A stretch of 64,000 nt of DNA from Cladosporium sp. IMV 00045 (Eukaryota > Ascomycota > Dothideomycetes > Cladosporiales > Cladosporiaceae), in NCBI GenBank assembly GCA_001931905.2, contig MSJI02000240.1:34093-98092 (forward strand), read 5' to 3'. Of the stretch, positions 34,933 to 46,283 are shown piece by piece. Positions within the stretch are counted from its first letter, which is position 1; each line of letters starts with the position of its first letter. The position numbers and the translations under genes are program-made. The notes under the pieces are model-generated. The model ran no database searches. It was not told where the DNA came from and was given only the letters and a program-made list of their open reading frames with translations.

Positions 34933-37900
34933 TGCCAGGGTAGCTACCTCACCTCACCTTGCCTTATGGCGAAGACTATGCATTAATCCTGCCTTCGGAG
35001 TACAGTAGTCGATATGCAGTATCCACACACACCCAGAGAGACCGAAGTGGCACATGCGAAGTTCACAACCTACATCGTGTCGATTGCTCTCGCTCCTCGC
35101 CACCGCTAACCAGCAACCTGACTAGCCTTCCCCGTCCAGTTCGAGTCCGCCTCGTTCACTAACGTTACTGCGGCATTAACGGTGCGGCTACGACTGACTA
35201 TTGACTACTGCTGAGTAGTGCGTTCTTATGGCCTCTCTTTACGAACTTCCCCGCCTTGAATAATGGGTGAAGAGGGGAAAAGGCGGAGAGCGTGTGGCGA
35301 GCGCAGGTGGAGCTCGCTCGTTCAAGCTACCCGAGCGACTCTTACAAACTACTTGCTATGACTAGTACAGTAGTACTGACAAAGATGGCTGAATATGTAT
35401 GCAGACCTACTTCCCGTTCGCCGGCTTGGGAACGGATTGACGAGGAGCGTCCAGACTACTTGCAGGCGTGGGATGGGGAGAATCCTTCTTCCTTTTCGCC
35501 ACCGTATATTACCACCTCCGCTCTTTGTGCGCGGTTGCTCAAGTCGAGACCTGGCGAGATGCCGTTCTTGCCGACGCCGCGCGGTGGCGATGGGTGAGTG
35601 GGAAATGGAATAATTCTCCCATGTAGCCGTTGTTGAGCGGCGAGAGCGAGTTAGAGTTATTGGCATTTGGCAGGAGAGTGTAGATTTCGGCAGATGAGGG
35701 CCACGCGATCTTGTCTTGCAGAGAGGAGGGATAGTCCGCGACGGGAAGAGGGGAAAGTGATTATGCTATTCCACGGTTCACCTCGTCGCTCGCCTCGTGA
35801 GGAGTAATGTGGCGAATACCACGCTCCGCTGTGTGCGACTTTGCCATGCTTGCTCCCGCAGAGTTTGGAAGGTTTCTGCCCTCGTTTCCCAGAGATATAC
35901 TTTCCGTGATGCGTGCAAGATGGGTCACAGGCAAAGCTTGGTCGGGCTCGGTTGATGAGTTGGGATTGAGTTTCCTGGCTTGCGACATCATCATCACCAT
36001 CATGATCCTCGCGTGTGCGACTACAACTTTGTATCTGCAAAGCAAGCGCCGACCTCTTGTATTACGATGCCGAGGTATGATCTGGAAGACGATTGGACGA
36101 GGAACATGAACAAAGGAAGGAAGGGAGGGAAATATGTCTCAGCCCATTCATCACCATTTATGCATGCATTGCATTTACCATCATCCGTGCCAACCTGGCG
36201 ACAGATCGCGCTCTTTGCATGATCGACGGCAGAGAAAGCGCCACGGGCAGGATGCAGTGGTCGTAGCGCGCGTAGCGGTTTGCTGCTTGCTTGCGCGGCA
36301 TCTGCGGTTCTTCTCTCGGGGTTGAGGATGTGGAGAAACATGAACTTGTTATACGAAGAGAGACGGCGTGCCGGAAGAACTCATCGTCGTCATCATCACC
36401 CACAGCCCACGGCTATACCGGCGAACAGATGATGTCTCTTGTCATCCTTCCATTCCCTTCCCTTTCATCTTCGATCTCAACACAATTCATGATGGCGATA
36501 TCCGACGTATGACTGAGCCGGCCGGACCGTGGGAATGCGTGAATATCAGTCAAAGATCAACTAAGCGAAGCCACCATCGGCGCGGACGTGGCTTTTTCGT
36601 GGGGTAGATCTGGTTGTTGGCGTCGGGGAAACGTAAGGTAAGGAACGGTTAGTCAGTCACCAGACTCGCAAGCAAAGCCGCGCAGAGGTCTGTGGGAGGG
36701 CAATTCAAGTTGATGTAGCATGATTTGCTTGACAGCGACCGTTGCTGAAGTCTACCCCGACGACGACAGCGAAGCGGCCGTTGGATTATCTATGATGATC
36801 ACGGAGCCAGTCGGTTAGTCGCGTTGGCCTGTCAATGATTAGGAAATCGAGAGACAAAGATGCGACGGTGACCAAGCGTTTCCCTCACTTGTCTCCCCGC
36901 GCCCGTAAGCTCCAAGACTGGGATCGTTTTTTGTTCATCGAGACCACAAAAAAACTAGCCGAACCGCATGTAACGGCTGCTGGTTTGCTTGGCCCGCGCG
37001 CTTATAGCATGCGCGTACACAGATGCACGACTCTGCTGCAGAGGCATGGGTGCATGCATACATACTACGCTGGCTGGCTGGTCAGTAGCAGTTGATGGTC
37101 GCAGCGAAGAGCACTTCATGCATGCAGCATGCAGCACGCCGTTTCGAACCCTCCTGCCATCAACGATCTCATCATACGAGGTTGCATGGATGATGTGTCC
37201 TTCGAAGTCCAAGCCTGCGGCATGGCTGGGCCGACGAGGACATAATGTCATGGATAATCCGAGCGATCAGAGGCTCACGAGGACGGCAAGGTTGTGATTT
37301 CATGATTGATTGCTGATCGTGCGAGTCGCACCGCAAGGGAAAACAAGGTATTTTTGGAAACGCGGCAGTCGACGCTGGATTGAGTTTGGATGTGTTCGCC
37401 ACCGCACCATGCCCGACACATGGTGGTTACGCAGAGCTTCCCATCTAGATGCCATACCGCGGCGACTTGGGTACCACCGTACTTGGCTCGCGGAGCCGCA
37501 TGTGGATGTGGACACGGCAGCAAACGGGAAATGGTATGGCATGCTCATCAGACAGTCGTTCCATGGCCGCACGCACCTGGTTTCAGATGTCTCCGGGGTG
37601 ATGGAAGTGTGCCAGCTGAAGAAGCAGAGAAGTGAGTACATACATACACAGACATGTAGCTACCCCATGTTTACCTGCGTCGTGAAGCCCCCTCTTGTGT
37701 CTCACGGTGATCTGGCACCATGTGCGGTGCGAGGTGTGTGGGACAGAGTCAGACATGCCGTTGTTGGCCGGCGATCAGGCCAGGTAGCGATGTCCACACA
37801 CACACCGCATGCAGACATCCACCACCATCCACCACCAGGCGATGGAGGAGACGAGGATGGTACCAGGAGAAGCAGGGCAGACTACGCGTTTACCAGCCGC

Positions 37901-38432
37901 CTCGGAGCTATGTTGAAGGGGATCGTCGACTGTGCAAGCTCGAGGCTCCGTGATAGGTGCATGAGCGGGTGATGGGCAGTGACATACAGCGGTAGAGGGC
38001 AGAGTTTAAAGCGCGGCTCATCGAGGTATTTGGGTTGATGATGATGTGGAAGTTGGTCGGCCGTGGTGAATAGTCGAGGAGGGAGCAGCGAGCAGGCGAG
38101 TGAGGGCTTGGGCGCGGCGGACCCAGAGCTTGTGCTCTAGTGTGCGGCTAAGCCAGGCCGCATTCGTGCATACCACAACTCCACCCTACCTACCTGACCT
38201 TACTCTCCTCTAGTAACTGTAGGCTGTACGTCGAGAGATGCATTCACATCCCGCTCCCCAGCCACCGCGCCGCCCTGCTGGCGTAAGTGCCCGTTCGCCA
38301 TGCATCGATCCCATGGGCCAAGGTGAATCCTGTCAATCGCATCATTGACCCGCAACTGAGGGTTGCCCGGCGACTATTGCGTCGTGGCCCCTGCGTCTGT
38401 CGCCCTCGGTCACCGTAGGTCGATCACCTTGA

Positions 38433-38438
38433 TATAAA
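38433..38438 (+). promoter_or_regulatory. TATA box of PIR-repeat gene
   Basis: TATAAA in the context GATATAAAGG lies 254 bp before the ATG at 38692. A pyrimidine-rich leader of about 240 bp follows, typical of strongly expressed fungal wall-protein genes. Confidence 0.45.
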
Positions 38439-38691
38439 GGTCTCACTCATTCCTCTGTAGCATACTCTTGCCATCCTCACAACATCATCCATTCCCGCTT
38501 TCAAATACCACGCTGAGAACCCATCAATCCTCTCTCATCCTCATCCATCCTCTCAGCATCTCTACCTTCGCTTCGTTCGATATCGTACAGCAGCACTTCA
38601 CTGTCGCTACCCGAGTCTATCGCTTGCACCGCATATCGATCACTCGCTAGTACTCCAAATTCGATCAATCTATCAATCAACGACAGTCAAC

Positions 38692-39746
38692 ATGCGTTAC
38701 ACCGTCGCTTCCACCATCGCCTTCGCGGCCGCCGCTGTCGCCTCCCCCGTCGCCCAGGGTGTCACCGAGGAGATCAAGCCTGACTCCTCTGCTCCCGATG
38801 GCTGCTCGCCCAACTACGACGGCGACTTCCAGATCCAGGTCACCAACGTTACCTCCTCCAACACCAAGCGCTCTTTCGAGAAGGTTAGCACTACCCTCTG
38901 AAACCTACCCACCACGTGAAGTCTCATACTAACTGTTTCAAACAGAGGCAGCAGGCTGAGGCCGACGAGCTCAGGATCACCCTGAAGGATGGTGTCCTCA
39001 CCGACTCCGAGAACCGCACCGGCTACATCGCCGCCAACCACCAGTTCCAGTTCGACGGCCCTGCTCAGACTGGCGCCATCTACACTGCCGGCTGGTCTGC
39101 TTGCCAGAACGGCTCTCTCGCTCTCGGTGGCGAGGTCGTCTTCCACCAGTGCCTGACTGGCAACCCCACCGGCGAGGGTAGCTTCTACAACCTCTACGAC
39201 GAGTCTCAAGGCAACCAGTGCGGCGACGTCACCATCAACATCGTTGGCGGTGGTTCTTCTTCCTCTGGCGCTGCTTCCTCCGGTGCTGGTGCCTCCCAGA
39301 TTCCTGACGGTCAGGTCCAGGCCACCACCTCCGCTGCCCCCGTCTCTCAAATCTCCGACGGCCAGATCCAGGCTTCCACTGGTGCTCCCGTCTCCCAGAT
39401 CTCCGACGGTCAGATCCAGGCCTCCACCGCCGCTGCCACCTCTGGCGCGCCCGTCTCCCAGATCCCTGATGGCCAGATCCAGGCCTCCACCGCCGCTGCC
39501 TCCACCGCCGCGCCCGTCTCCCAGATCCCCGACGGCCAGATCCAGGCTCCTACTGGCACCCCGGCCTCTCAGATCCCTGACGGCCAGGTTCAGGCCCCGT
39601 ACCCTGCCAACAACGCCACTGCCGCCGCGCCCTCTGGCACCGGCAGCCCGCAGTCCCCCGCTCCCTTCGAGGGCGCCGCCACCCAGGCCTACACTGCTGG
39701 CGCCGCCGCCGTCGTCGCCCTCCTCGGCTTCGTCGTCGCCCTCTAA
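38692..39746 (+). CDS. PIR-repeat cell-wall protein with GPI-like tail
   Basis: 330-aa wall protein from exons 38692-38883 and 38946-39746. The 62-bp intron is GTTAGC..AAACAG with an ACTAAC branch site. The N-terminus is a signal peptide (MRYTVASTIAFAAAAVASPV). A globular domain (about 30-165) has GCSPNYDGDFQIQVTNVT and an SACQNGSLAL..FHQC cysteine pair. Six PIR units of the type SQIPDGQVQA or SQISDGQIQA follow at about 180-281; their Gln residues form ester links to beta-1,3-glucan in yeast Pir proteins. The last ~20 residues are hydrophobic (AAAVVALLGFVVAL) after a small-residue stretch, as in a GPI signal. Two wall-anchoring modes in one protein is the notable point. Codon bias suggests high expression. 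Confidence 0.92.
39291..39600 (+). repeat. Tandem PIR-coding repeats
   Basis: Six in-frame units encode SQI[PS]DGQ[IV]QA, separated by Ala/Thr/Ser/Pro-rich linkers of variable length. Adjacent units are nearly identical at DNA level, so copy number may vary between strains. Confidence 0.9.
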
Positions 39747-41238
39747 GCGGATCAACATCAACAAATCCATTGCATGAGTCACCAGCATTGATCGGCGGCT
39801 GCTCTGCTTTTTCACGACACCGGCGTTATGGGACATGGGACCACCCGGCGTTATAACTCTTTCTTCATCTCTCCTTTTTTGAACATATTTTACTCTGGAT
39901 ACCAGCTAGCCTTGTGGCTTTCCCTGGTCGACTAATTCTTTTCTAATTTCTTTTTCTTTTGGACTTTCCTCAACGACGAACGAGCATTCAGATAATGTCT
40001 CAATGCCTGCTTCGAATGCATGTTCGAGCAGCAAGAAGGTAATGGCAGCAGCAGTGCAGGAGCGACAGAAATGGGAAAACATCAAGAAAGGGTTGTGTGT
40101 GGCTTCATTGTCTACTACTTGCTCTTGTTTTTTTGTGGATCGAAATTTTCTTGTTGCATAGCCTGTAGAGGGAAATGGTGTTCTTAGGATAGCTAGCTTT
40201 TCTGTTGCTATGAACCACGAAATGTGGGACAAAGTAACGATAACAACAAATCGAAAGAATTCCAACCAAAACATCATCGATCCTGCGTCTTTCCTTCACC
40301 AATGAGTTCGTTTACTGGCTTTGGGAATTTCGCATCGTTTCAGCGGTATCACGATGTCAGCTTTTGCCCGATCTGTCCACATTCCAGCCGGCGATTCCCG
40401 CGCCGTGGTTGCGGTACCACTTTGAAACGAAACCGGCGTGAAATGGTACCTATATACGGTACCTCTCCTCGCAGCCTTCTTTTGGCTTGTACCTTTAGGC
40501 GCTCAACGTGCCTCGCAATGATGGTGACAAAGGAAAAAGAATGAACGCGCGGCCTATCGTTGTTGGCTGGCCGTCGCCGGCTTCTTGCTGTCGGCTGGTT
40601 CGGAAACGGCAAATACCTGTCTGCGTACGCAAGCTCAGCCCCGTTTCATGCAACGAGGGCAGCCGAGCTGTACTACCGTACGTGAGCCATCAAGGTATTG
40701 GTTCAAGTGCAATAGCTCGGATTAACTGGTTGGCTATTGACTGCGGCTACCGGTCCGATTTGCGGCCCGCTGGGAGCTGAGCAGCTCGTTACCACCACCC
40801 ACAGGCCACGGCTATGCGGCTGTCTCGTGCAATGCAATGCAGATGTCTTGTTAGGTTGCAGGTGGGGTCTCGTATTCGTAGTACCACATCCAGTGGTCGA
40901 TGCGACTCTCCAAGTCTTTGATGCAGAGCTTTTAGGGGCTTATGGGAGTCGATTTTGTGCGAAAGCTATCTCGTAACGGTACGTACCGCATAAGTTGGCA
41001 TTTTGCGAGAATACAACGATAGTTCCGAGATAAGAGAATATCGTTATTTGTGGCGACTCATGGTTAGAGGATACGGAGGCAAGACTACTGTAATGTTGCT
41101 TTAACCTTCGAAAGCTGTCGACAACAAACATGATACACTCAACTCGACAATCAAAAGTCTAAGCTAATGAGAGGTGAAATCGATAATTCGAACGATCAGC
41201 AGAACGAATAATACGGACTAAACGAAACATCCCCCGAA
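39747..41238. other. Convergent intergenic region
   Basis: 1.5 kb between the PIR-repeat gene (+) and the broken SDR gene (-). Short ORFs lack domains. KpnI-like GGTACC sextets cluster near 40412-40463, and a 12-bp palindrome (CGGTACGTACCG) lies at 40977-40988. No gene is supported. Confidence 0.45.
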
Positions 41239-42253
41239 TCATTGAGACGCCTTGACAACCAACCCATCAACATCGGGGAGATCCTTTCGCAAAGCATCAA
41301 CAACAGCATTCCAAAAACGGTCCTGTCTCTCACCAGCCTTCTCATCAAGAAGCAAAGGAGCAGTAGGCTGGATCTGATCATACTGCCAAAACTTGCCATG
41401 ACCTCTCTCGCCCAAAGTCAGGCCGGCGATGTACGTCCTCGCACCCTTCTCCATAGACTTTGCGAGGGTCGTCCTGAAAACAATGTTGGCGAGTCGGAGA
41501 GGCCTGCTAAGATCGCCACTGCCCAGACCTGACTGCGGGAGGCCAGGGCAGACGACTTGGACGTAGGCCTGGGATTTGCTCTCCGGACGACCCATCTTCG
41601 CCAAATGGGCGTAGAAGTACATAAGGAAAAGCTTCGAAGTCATGTACTGACCTCCCATAGCGTTGAAGTTCCTCTCGCGGCTGTAGACTTCCAGTGGGTT
41701 TTCGGAGGGGTTGTCGGCTTCGGGAGCACTCAACTTGGATCAGAAGAGGTGCATCCCGGATCCAATCATCTCCAGGACAGGCGTGAAGCTGGCATACTTG
41801 TTGGACTGGAGCTTTGGAAGAAGGAGCAACGCAAGCAGCGTCCTCGATACGAGATTGACTTGCAGCGTTGTTTCCCAGCCGTATGAAGACTTGCCGAAGG
41901 TGGTGGGCATCACTCCCGCATTCAAGATGGCATAATCGATGCTGGCCTCTGTTGTTGCCCGTTTGGCGAAGGCTGAAATACTGCTGTAGTCGAGCATGTC
42001 GAGTGACCAGACGTCGATGACACCATGACGGCCTGTCCGGGCTTCAATTGCTGTTTTTGCCGCGTCTCCCTTTGCCTGAGATCGAACGCCGAATATTACA
42101 CGTTTCGCACCATTTTCGACGAGTTTGATGGCGGCTTATAGCCGACGCATGCGTTCCTACGTACGCGTCACTATATGCCAGGGTTGTTGCAGCGGTCACG
42201 TAGACTCACGCGCCAGTGATCATCACGGTCCTATCAGTCAGATCTATCTCCAT
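41239..42253 (-). pseudogene. Broken short-chain dehydrogenase/reductase
   Basis: Reads as an NAD(P)-dependent SDR of about 320 residues with lesions. Exon 1 (42253-42210, MEIDLTDRTVMITGA) and a 53-bp intron (GTGAGT..GTAG) lead to NACVGYK. Then one base is missing near 42134-42136 before AAIKLVENGAKRVIFGVRS continues in another frame. The glycine motif reads TGANACVG where TGANxGxG is expected. The body has YAILNAGVMPTTFG. The frame then meets TGA at 41740-41742, just after EMIGSGMHLF, and resumes with the catalytic-type QYMTSKLFLMY and VVCPGLPQSGLG to the end. Frameshift, in-frame stop and altered cofactor motif together suggest a pseudogene; base errors are the alternative. It is divergent from rad7. 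Confidence 0.72.
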
Positions 42254-42977
42254 TCTCATGAAGACCCAAGTTTGCCTTTCACGGCAGCAAACAGCATCGC
42301 CATGTCGTTTTGCTGATCGTGCGTAGCACTTGAATAGGCACAGTAGTCCGAGTACCTTCCATTTCGCAAGTACTTACTCGTGAATGTCATAGCCAGGGAA
42401 AACCTTCACGTTATAGAAGCCAACGAAATGACATTCGACATACTAGGATTGCGCTCCCAAATCGTTCCCAATGAAGGACAACCATGCTATGTTGCTGCCT
42501 GGTATCTGACAACCATTCATCCGATAGAGATGGCATGAAATGTAGTGTATTCGCCGGACCCCGAGCCAGGGGAAAACGCATTCCTGCGCCGTCCCGGACA
42601 TAATTTGATCAGATTATGTCCGGCTACGAACAGTTTCAATGTGAGAGTGACAAACAGGCTAATTCACGTCATCAGTTCAATATTGTATGATGCTGGCACT
42701 GCATTATTGGTGCAGGCAGCGTACGGGAGTATGGGATATTTGTAAAGTTGTGAATGAAGTAGCCATTCGATAGAAGCGCTTGAAGCCCTTCGAAAGTGGG
42801 TCTGCTGCCTGCTTATCGATTAGATAAGATTAGGTCGATACCATCATTCGCCTCCTCCTTCCTTCTAGACCCTGTTTCTACCTCGTCGGAACATTCGCAA
42901 AGGTTTTCTACCTGGCGTGCAGCTGGCAAGTACGTCGTCCTAGCATCTGACAGGTTGCGGCGACCGGAGATACAACA
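42254..42977. other. Divergent spacer, SDR pseudogene to rad7
   Basis: About 720 bp with no supported gene. It should carry the rad7 promoter. Confidence 0.5.
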
Positions 42978-44916
42978 ATGACTGGACGACGATCGGGCAA
43001 CCGCATCCGCGGACCTCAATCAGCCTTGACGGATTTCCTGGCTGTAAGTATTGAAAATATGGTTTCGCTGGCTAGTTCAAACATTGCTAACGAAACGAAT
43101 ACAGGCAAACAACATCTCGGCAGCTCAAATTCGCGATGACTATGAGCGCCGTAGACGCGATGCCGAAGTCAATGGCGAAGGTCCTTCGAACGCAGACGGC
43201 GACGCCGACGAAGCGGCGGAAGAAGATGAGGTGGCAAGCGAGCAACCGGAGTCAGAAGCGAACAAGAAGAAGCGCAAGCGCAATGAGAAGAAGGCAATAG
43301 ACGACATCAAGAACAAGAAAAAGGAAGAGAAGAAAGGTAAAGGCAAGGGCAAGGCAAAGAAGAAACCAAAGAAGCGAGGCTCTGACGACGACGACTCGGA
43401 CTTTGAGGATGAGCTTGGAAATGAAATGTACAAAAAGGCGCGACCTGCCCCTGGACAATTCGAGCATTGCGAGATTTGCAGCAAACGGTTTACTGTCACG
43501 CCTTACAGCAAAACCGGGCCTGAAGGAGGACTGCTATGCACACCGTGTGGAAAGGAATTGGCGAAAGATGAGAAAGCAGCAAAGAAGCCTGCGAACAAGC
43601 CCGTCGGTCGCAAACGACGCAAACTAGAAAGTGATCGTCTTGATGGCTTTGCTGTGGGTGGCGCAAAGTCGCTTCAGCAGATTTGCATTGAGACTGTCGC
43701 AAAATACCACGATGACATTGAAGAGCTCGGAGACATGCCTGGACCGATCGTTGAGCGTCTCAGCGAGATCTTCTCAAAGAAGCGAGTGCTCAAACCCAAG
43801 ACGCTGCCTCTATTCCTTCGCCCGGATCTCGAGGACGTCATCCTACACGATGCGGCGTACCTCGAGATCGACGACTACAAACAGATCTTTGCTGTGGTTC
43901 CGAATGTGCGCAAGCTAGTTTTGGGGAATGCATGTCAGATGAAGGATGAGGCCATGGCCTATATGCTGGACAAATGTCACAACTTGCAGCATCTGCAAAT
44001 GTACGCTGCTAACTTGGTCACGAATGACATGTGGCAAAGGCTGTTCGAAGGTGCTGGCGACAAGCTGCAGACTGTTGCGCTGAAGTGGCTTGATGCGGCG
44101 TTCGAAGATGAGACTGTGCAAGTCATGGCCAGCAACTGTCCCAACCTCAAACGCTTGAAACTCAAGCTCTGTCGTCGCATTGGCGAATCAGCCATCCGAT
44201 CCATTGCAACAATGCCTCATCTTGAGCATTTGTCCCTTCAAATCGGTCGGGAAGTCTCTGCCGATGTACTTGTTGACCTCGTCACTCAGCGCGGAGACAG
44301 CCTACGCACACTCTCCTTAGAGAAATTCCTCGATGCAGATGATACAGTATTGGAAACGATCCATAACCAGTGCCACAGCCTATCGAAGTTGAGATTCTCT
44401 GAAAACGACACGGCCACGGATGCAGGATTCGCAAATCTCTTCACTGAATGGCGCAATCCACCTCTGGCCTTCGTCGACGTCAATGGTACTCGTGACATTG
44501 ACAACAACAATCCCGACGGACCCGAAGAAGCCACCGGTATGGCTAGTGCAGGATTCAAAGCGATGATGAAACATTCAGGCTCAAATCTGAAGCATCTTGA
44601 CATTTCATCATGCCGCCACATACCGCTCAGCGCCTTCATTGACGTGTTCAACGGAGCAGAATCGTACGACTCGCTGGAGTACATCAACGTCAGTTTCTGC
44701 AGTCGCGTCGATACGACGGTCGTTGCTGGGATTTTCAGAAGCTGTCCGGCTCTGAAGAAGCTTGTAGCTTTTGGCTGCTTCGATGTCGCGGATGTCGTGG
44801 TGCCCAGAAACATTGCTCTGATCGGAGTGCCTAGAGCGCAGGATGCTATCGAGCAATTCGGCGTTGGCATCGATGTTGACGAGGCTCTGGGTCGAATGAT
44901 TGAGGTTGGCGCATAG
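42978..44916 (+). CDS. rad7: RAD7-like nucleotide excision repair protein
   Basis: 625-aa protein of global-genome nucleotide excision repair. Rad7 works with Rad16 to find lesions in silent chromatin and also joins a cullin ligase. Exon 1 (42978-43043) is short (MTGRRSGNRIRGPQSALTDF), followed by a 61-bp intron (GTAAGT..ATACAG) and exon 2 (43105-44916). Residues about 30-125 are highly charged, with long Lys/Glu runs. A four-cysteine zinc motif follows (HCEICSKRF..LLCTPCGKE; Cys144, 147, 167, 170). Leucine-rich repeats then extend to the C-terminus (for example LKRLKLKLCRRIGESAI and LKHLDISSCRHIPLSAF). I chose ATG 42978 because the ALTDFLAANNIS junction is typical of Rad7. Confidence 0.93.
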
Positions 44917-45103
44917 TCATGGGATTACAGTCGGCGGCCCTTTTTCTCTGCTTTGCTTATTTTGTTCAGGCGTTTGTGGGTCGTGATACCCATGTAGCTT
45001 TGTAACTCCCAAGGCACTAGCGGGACTTTGGTGATCAACAGGCACCTCGATGGACATATTGAAACGTTCATAAATACTCGCTTATCATCACATCTTCCTT
45101 CTC

Positions 45104-45616
45104 CTAGCTCGCTGCTTCTTCCCTTCCCACCTCCTTCGCTGCCGTCTCCGCCATGCTTCTCAGCATCAAAACTACATGTTCCTCCTTCCCCTCAGGCACG
45201 AACCTGTACGTCAATGTCAGCAGACAACACTTCAAAACACGGCATCGACAGGCAGTCACTCACAAGTGGTCGTGATAAAACCCACTGACGGGATTAATCC
45301 CCAACCCGGCCTCGGCCAATCTCGTTGTCACGGCCGCCATGAACCCCACCGCATCCAAGCTCGAATGTACGCCGAGCGTGACTTTCCTGCACGGGAAAAT
45401 GGCTTCGAGACCCAGCGCGTCGACCGTCGAACGCGGCGCGATCAGCGTCCACCCTTCGCCTTCGCGGAAGAGCATTTCGAACGGGTGCGCTTTCAGACGG
45501 TCTTGGATTGGTGTTTCGGAGGGAGGTGAGGTGGCGAAGACGTAGCTTCCTGGTTGGAGGATGGGATTCATTGTTGCGAGCAGGGAGGTCAGGTTGGTTG
45601 CTCCGGGGGCGGACAT
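45104..45616 (-). CDS. ACT-domain protein (CASTOR/ACT_7-like)
   Basis: 150-aa protein from exons 45616-45264 and 45203-45104, with a 60-bp intron (GTGAGT..GTACAG). Splicing extends SGFYHDHL into FVPEGKEEHVVLMLRSMAET, matching the conserved end of this small family. The core reads GSYVFATS, EGWTLIAPRSTVDALGL, FPCRKVTLGVHSSLDAVGFM and AEAGLGINPVSGFYHDHL, an ACT-type ligand-binding fold. Related proteins bind amino acids or act as regulators; the ligand here is unknown. I preferred ATG 45616 (MSAPGATNLTSLLATMNP) to the upstream ATG 45739 because it aligns with the usual start. It is convergent with rad7 (187 bp) and divergent from the alcohol dehydrogenase gene. Confidence 0.85.
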
Positions 45617-46283
45617 GTTGGGCGATTGGGCGTTGACAGGGGAGGAGGTGAGTTGGCTTAGGAGGGGATGATGTGCCGCGGGATTGTCAATATATCTTTG
45701 CTGACAGGATGCAGGTATTGCAGTGGGATGTATGCCCAAGTGCGTTCAGAAAGCAGTTTTTCGTTCGTTGTCGTCGACTCGGTGCCCGCGCCCTCCGACT
45801 GAAGTCTATTCGTGATATTTGTCGATATCGTTCACACCGAGCGCAAACCGAAATTCGGACTACGTGGACTGGACTATCTATAGAGAAGCAAATCACTCAT
45901 CTCTTGGTCTCAAGGGGTCTCTATAGGCTGGTTGCCGTACGATTGCATAAAAGACTGCTCGGCGACCGAGGCGCGCAGCCCAAAAGCGCAACCCCGCTTC
46001 AACCCCCACTGTGGATTGCTTCACTTACAGCTCCTTTGCTCCTACTCCTCGGCAACAAACACACGGGATTCTAGCTGTTGATAACCCGCCTTGTGATTGC
46101 TGACGTACCTTAAACTGGGGCTAGGCGGGCATTCGAGCAAAGAGCATAAGTAATTGGTTCGTCTACCATACAAGCTCATTAGTTTTAAACAGCTTCAGTT
46201 CACTGCTGCATCTTCTACACGAGAACAACACCACTAAACAACAACCTCGATCAGAAGATCAATCACCCAAGCAAGCATTCACA
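45617..46283. other. Divergent promoter region
   Basis: 667 bp between the starts of the ACT-domain gene (-) and the alcohol dehydrogenase gene (+). Overlapping short ORFs only. The last ~120 bp before 46284 are A/C-rich, like a leader. Confidence 0.5.

Larger units (their letters stand above)
34018..38691. other. 4.7-kb gene desert
   Basis: The longest gene-free interval. ORFs up to 220 codons (37310-37972) overlap in several frames and carry no domain. Short simple repeats are present: GGAT units at 34916-34932, CAT/ATC runs near 35985-36005, and CA-rich DNA near 37795-37840. Promoter features of the PIR-repeat gene lie at the right end. No tRNA or transposon hallmark was found. Confidence 0.5.

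Noticed and set aside
35130..35150. tRNA-like B-box AGTTCGAGTCC
   Set aside because: Upstream sequence has no A-box and cannot form the acceptor and D arms.
37120..37165. tRNA-like B-box GGGTTCGAAAC (minus strand)
   Set aside because: No matching A-box at the required spacing and no cloverleaf arms.
38814..39836. 340-codon minus-strand ORF
   Set aside because: Antisense shadow of the PIR-repeat gene; its repeats merely mirror the PIR units.
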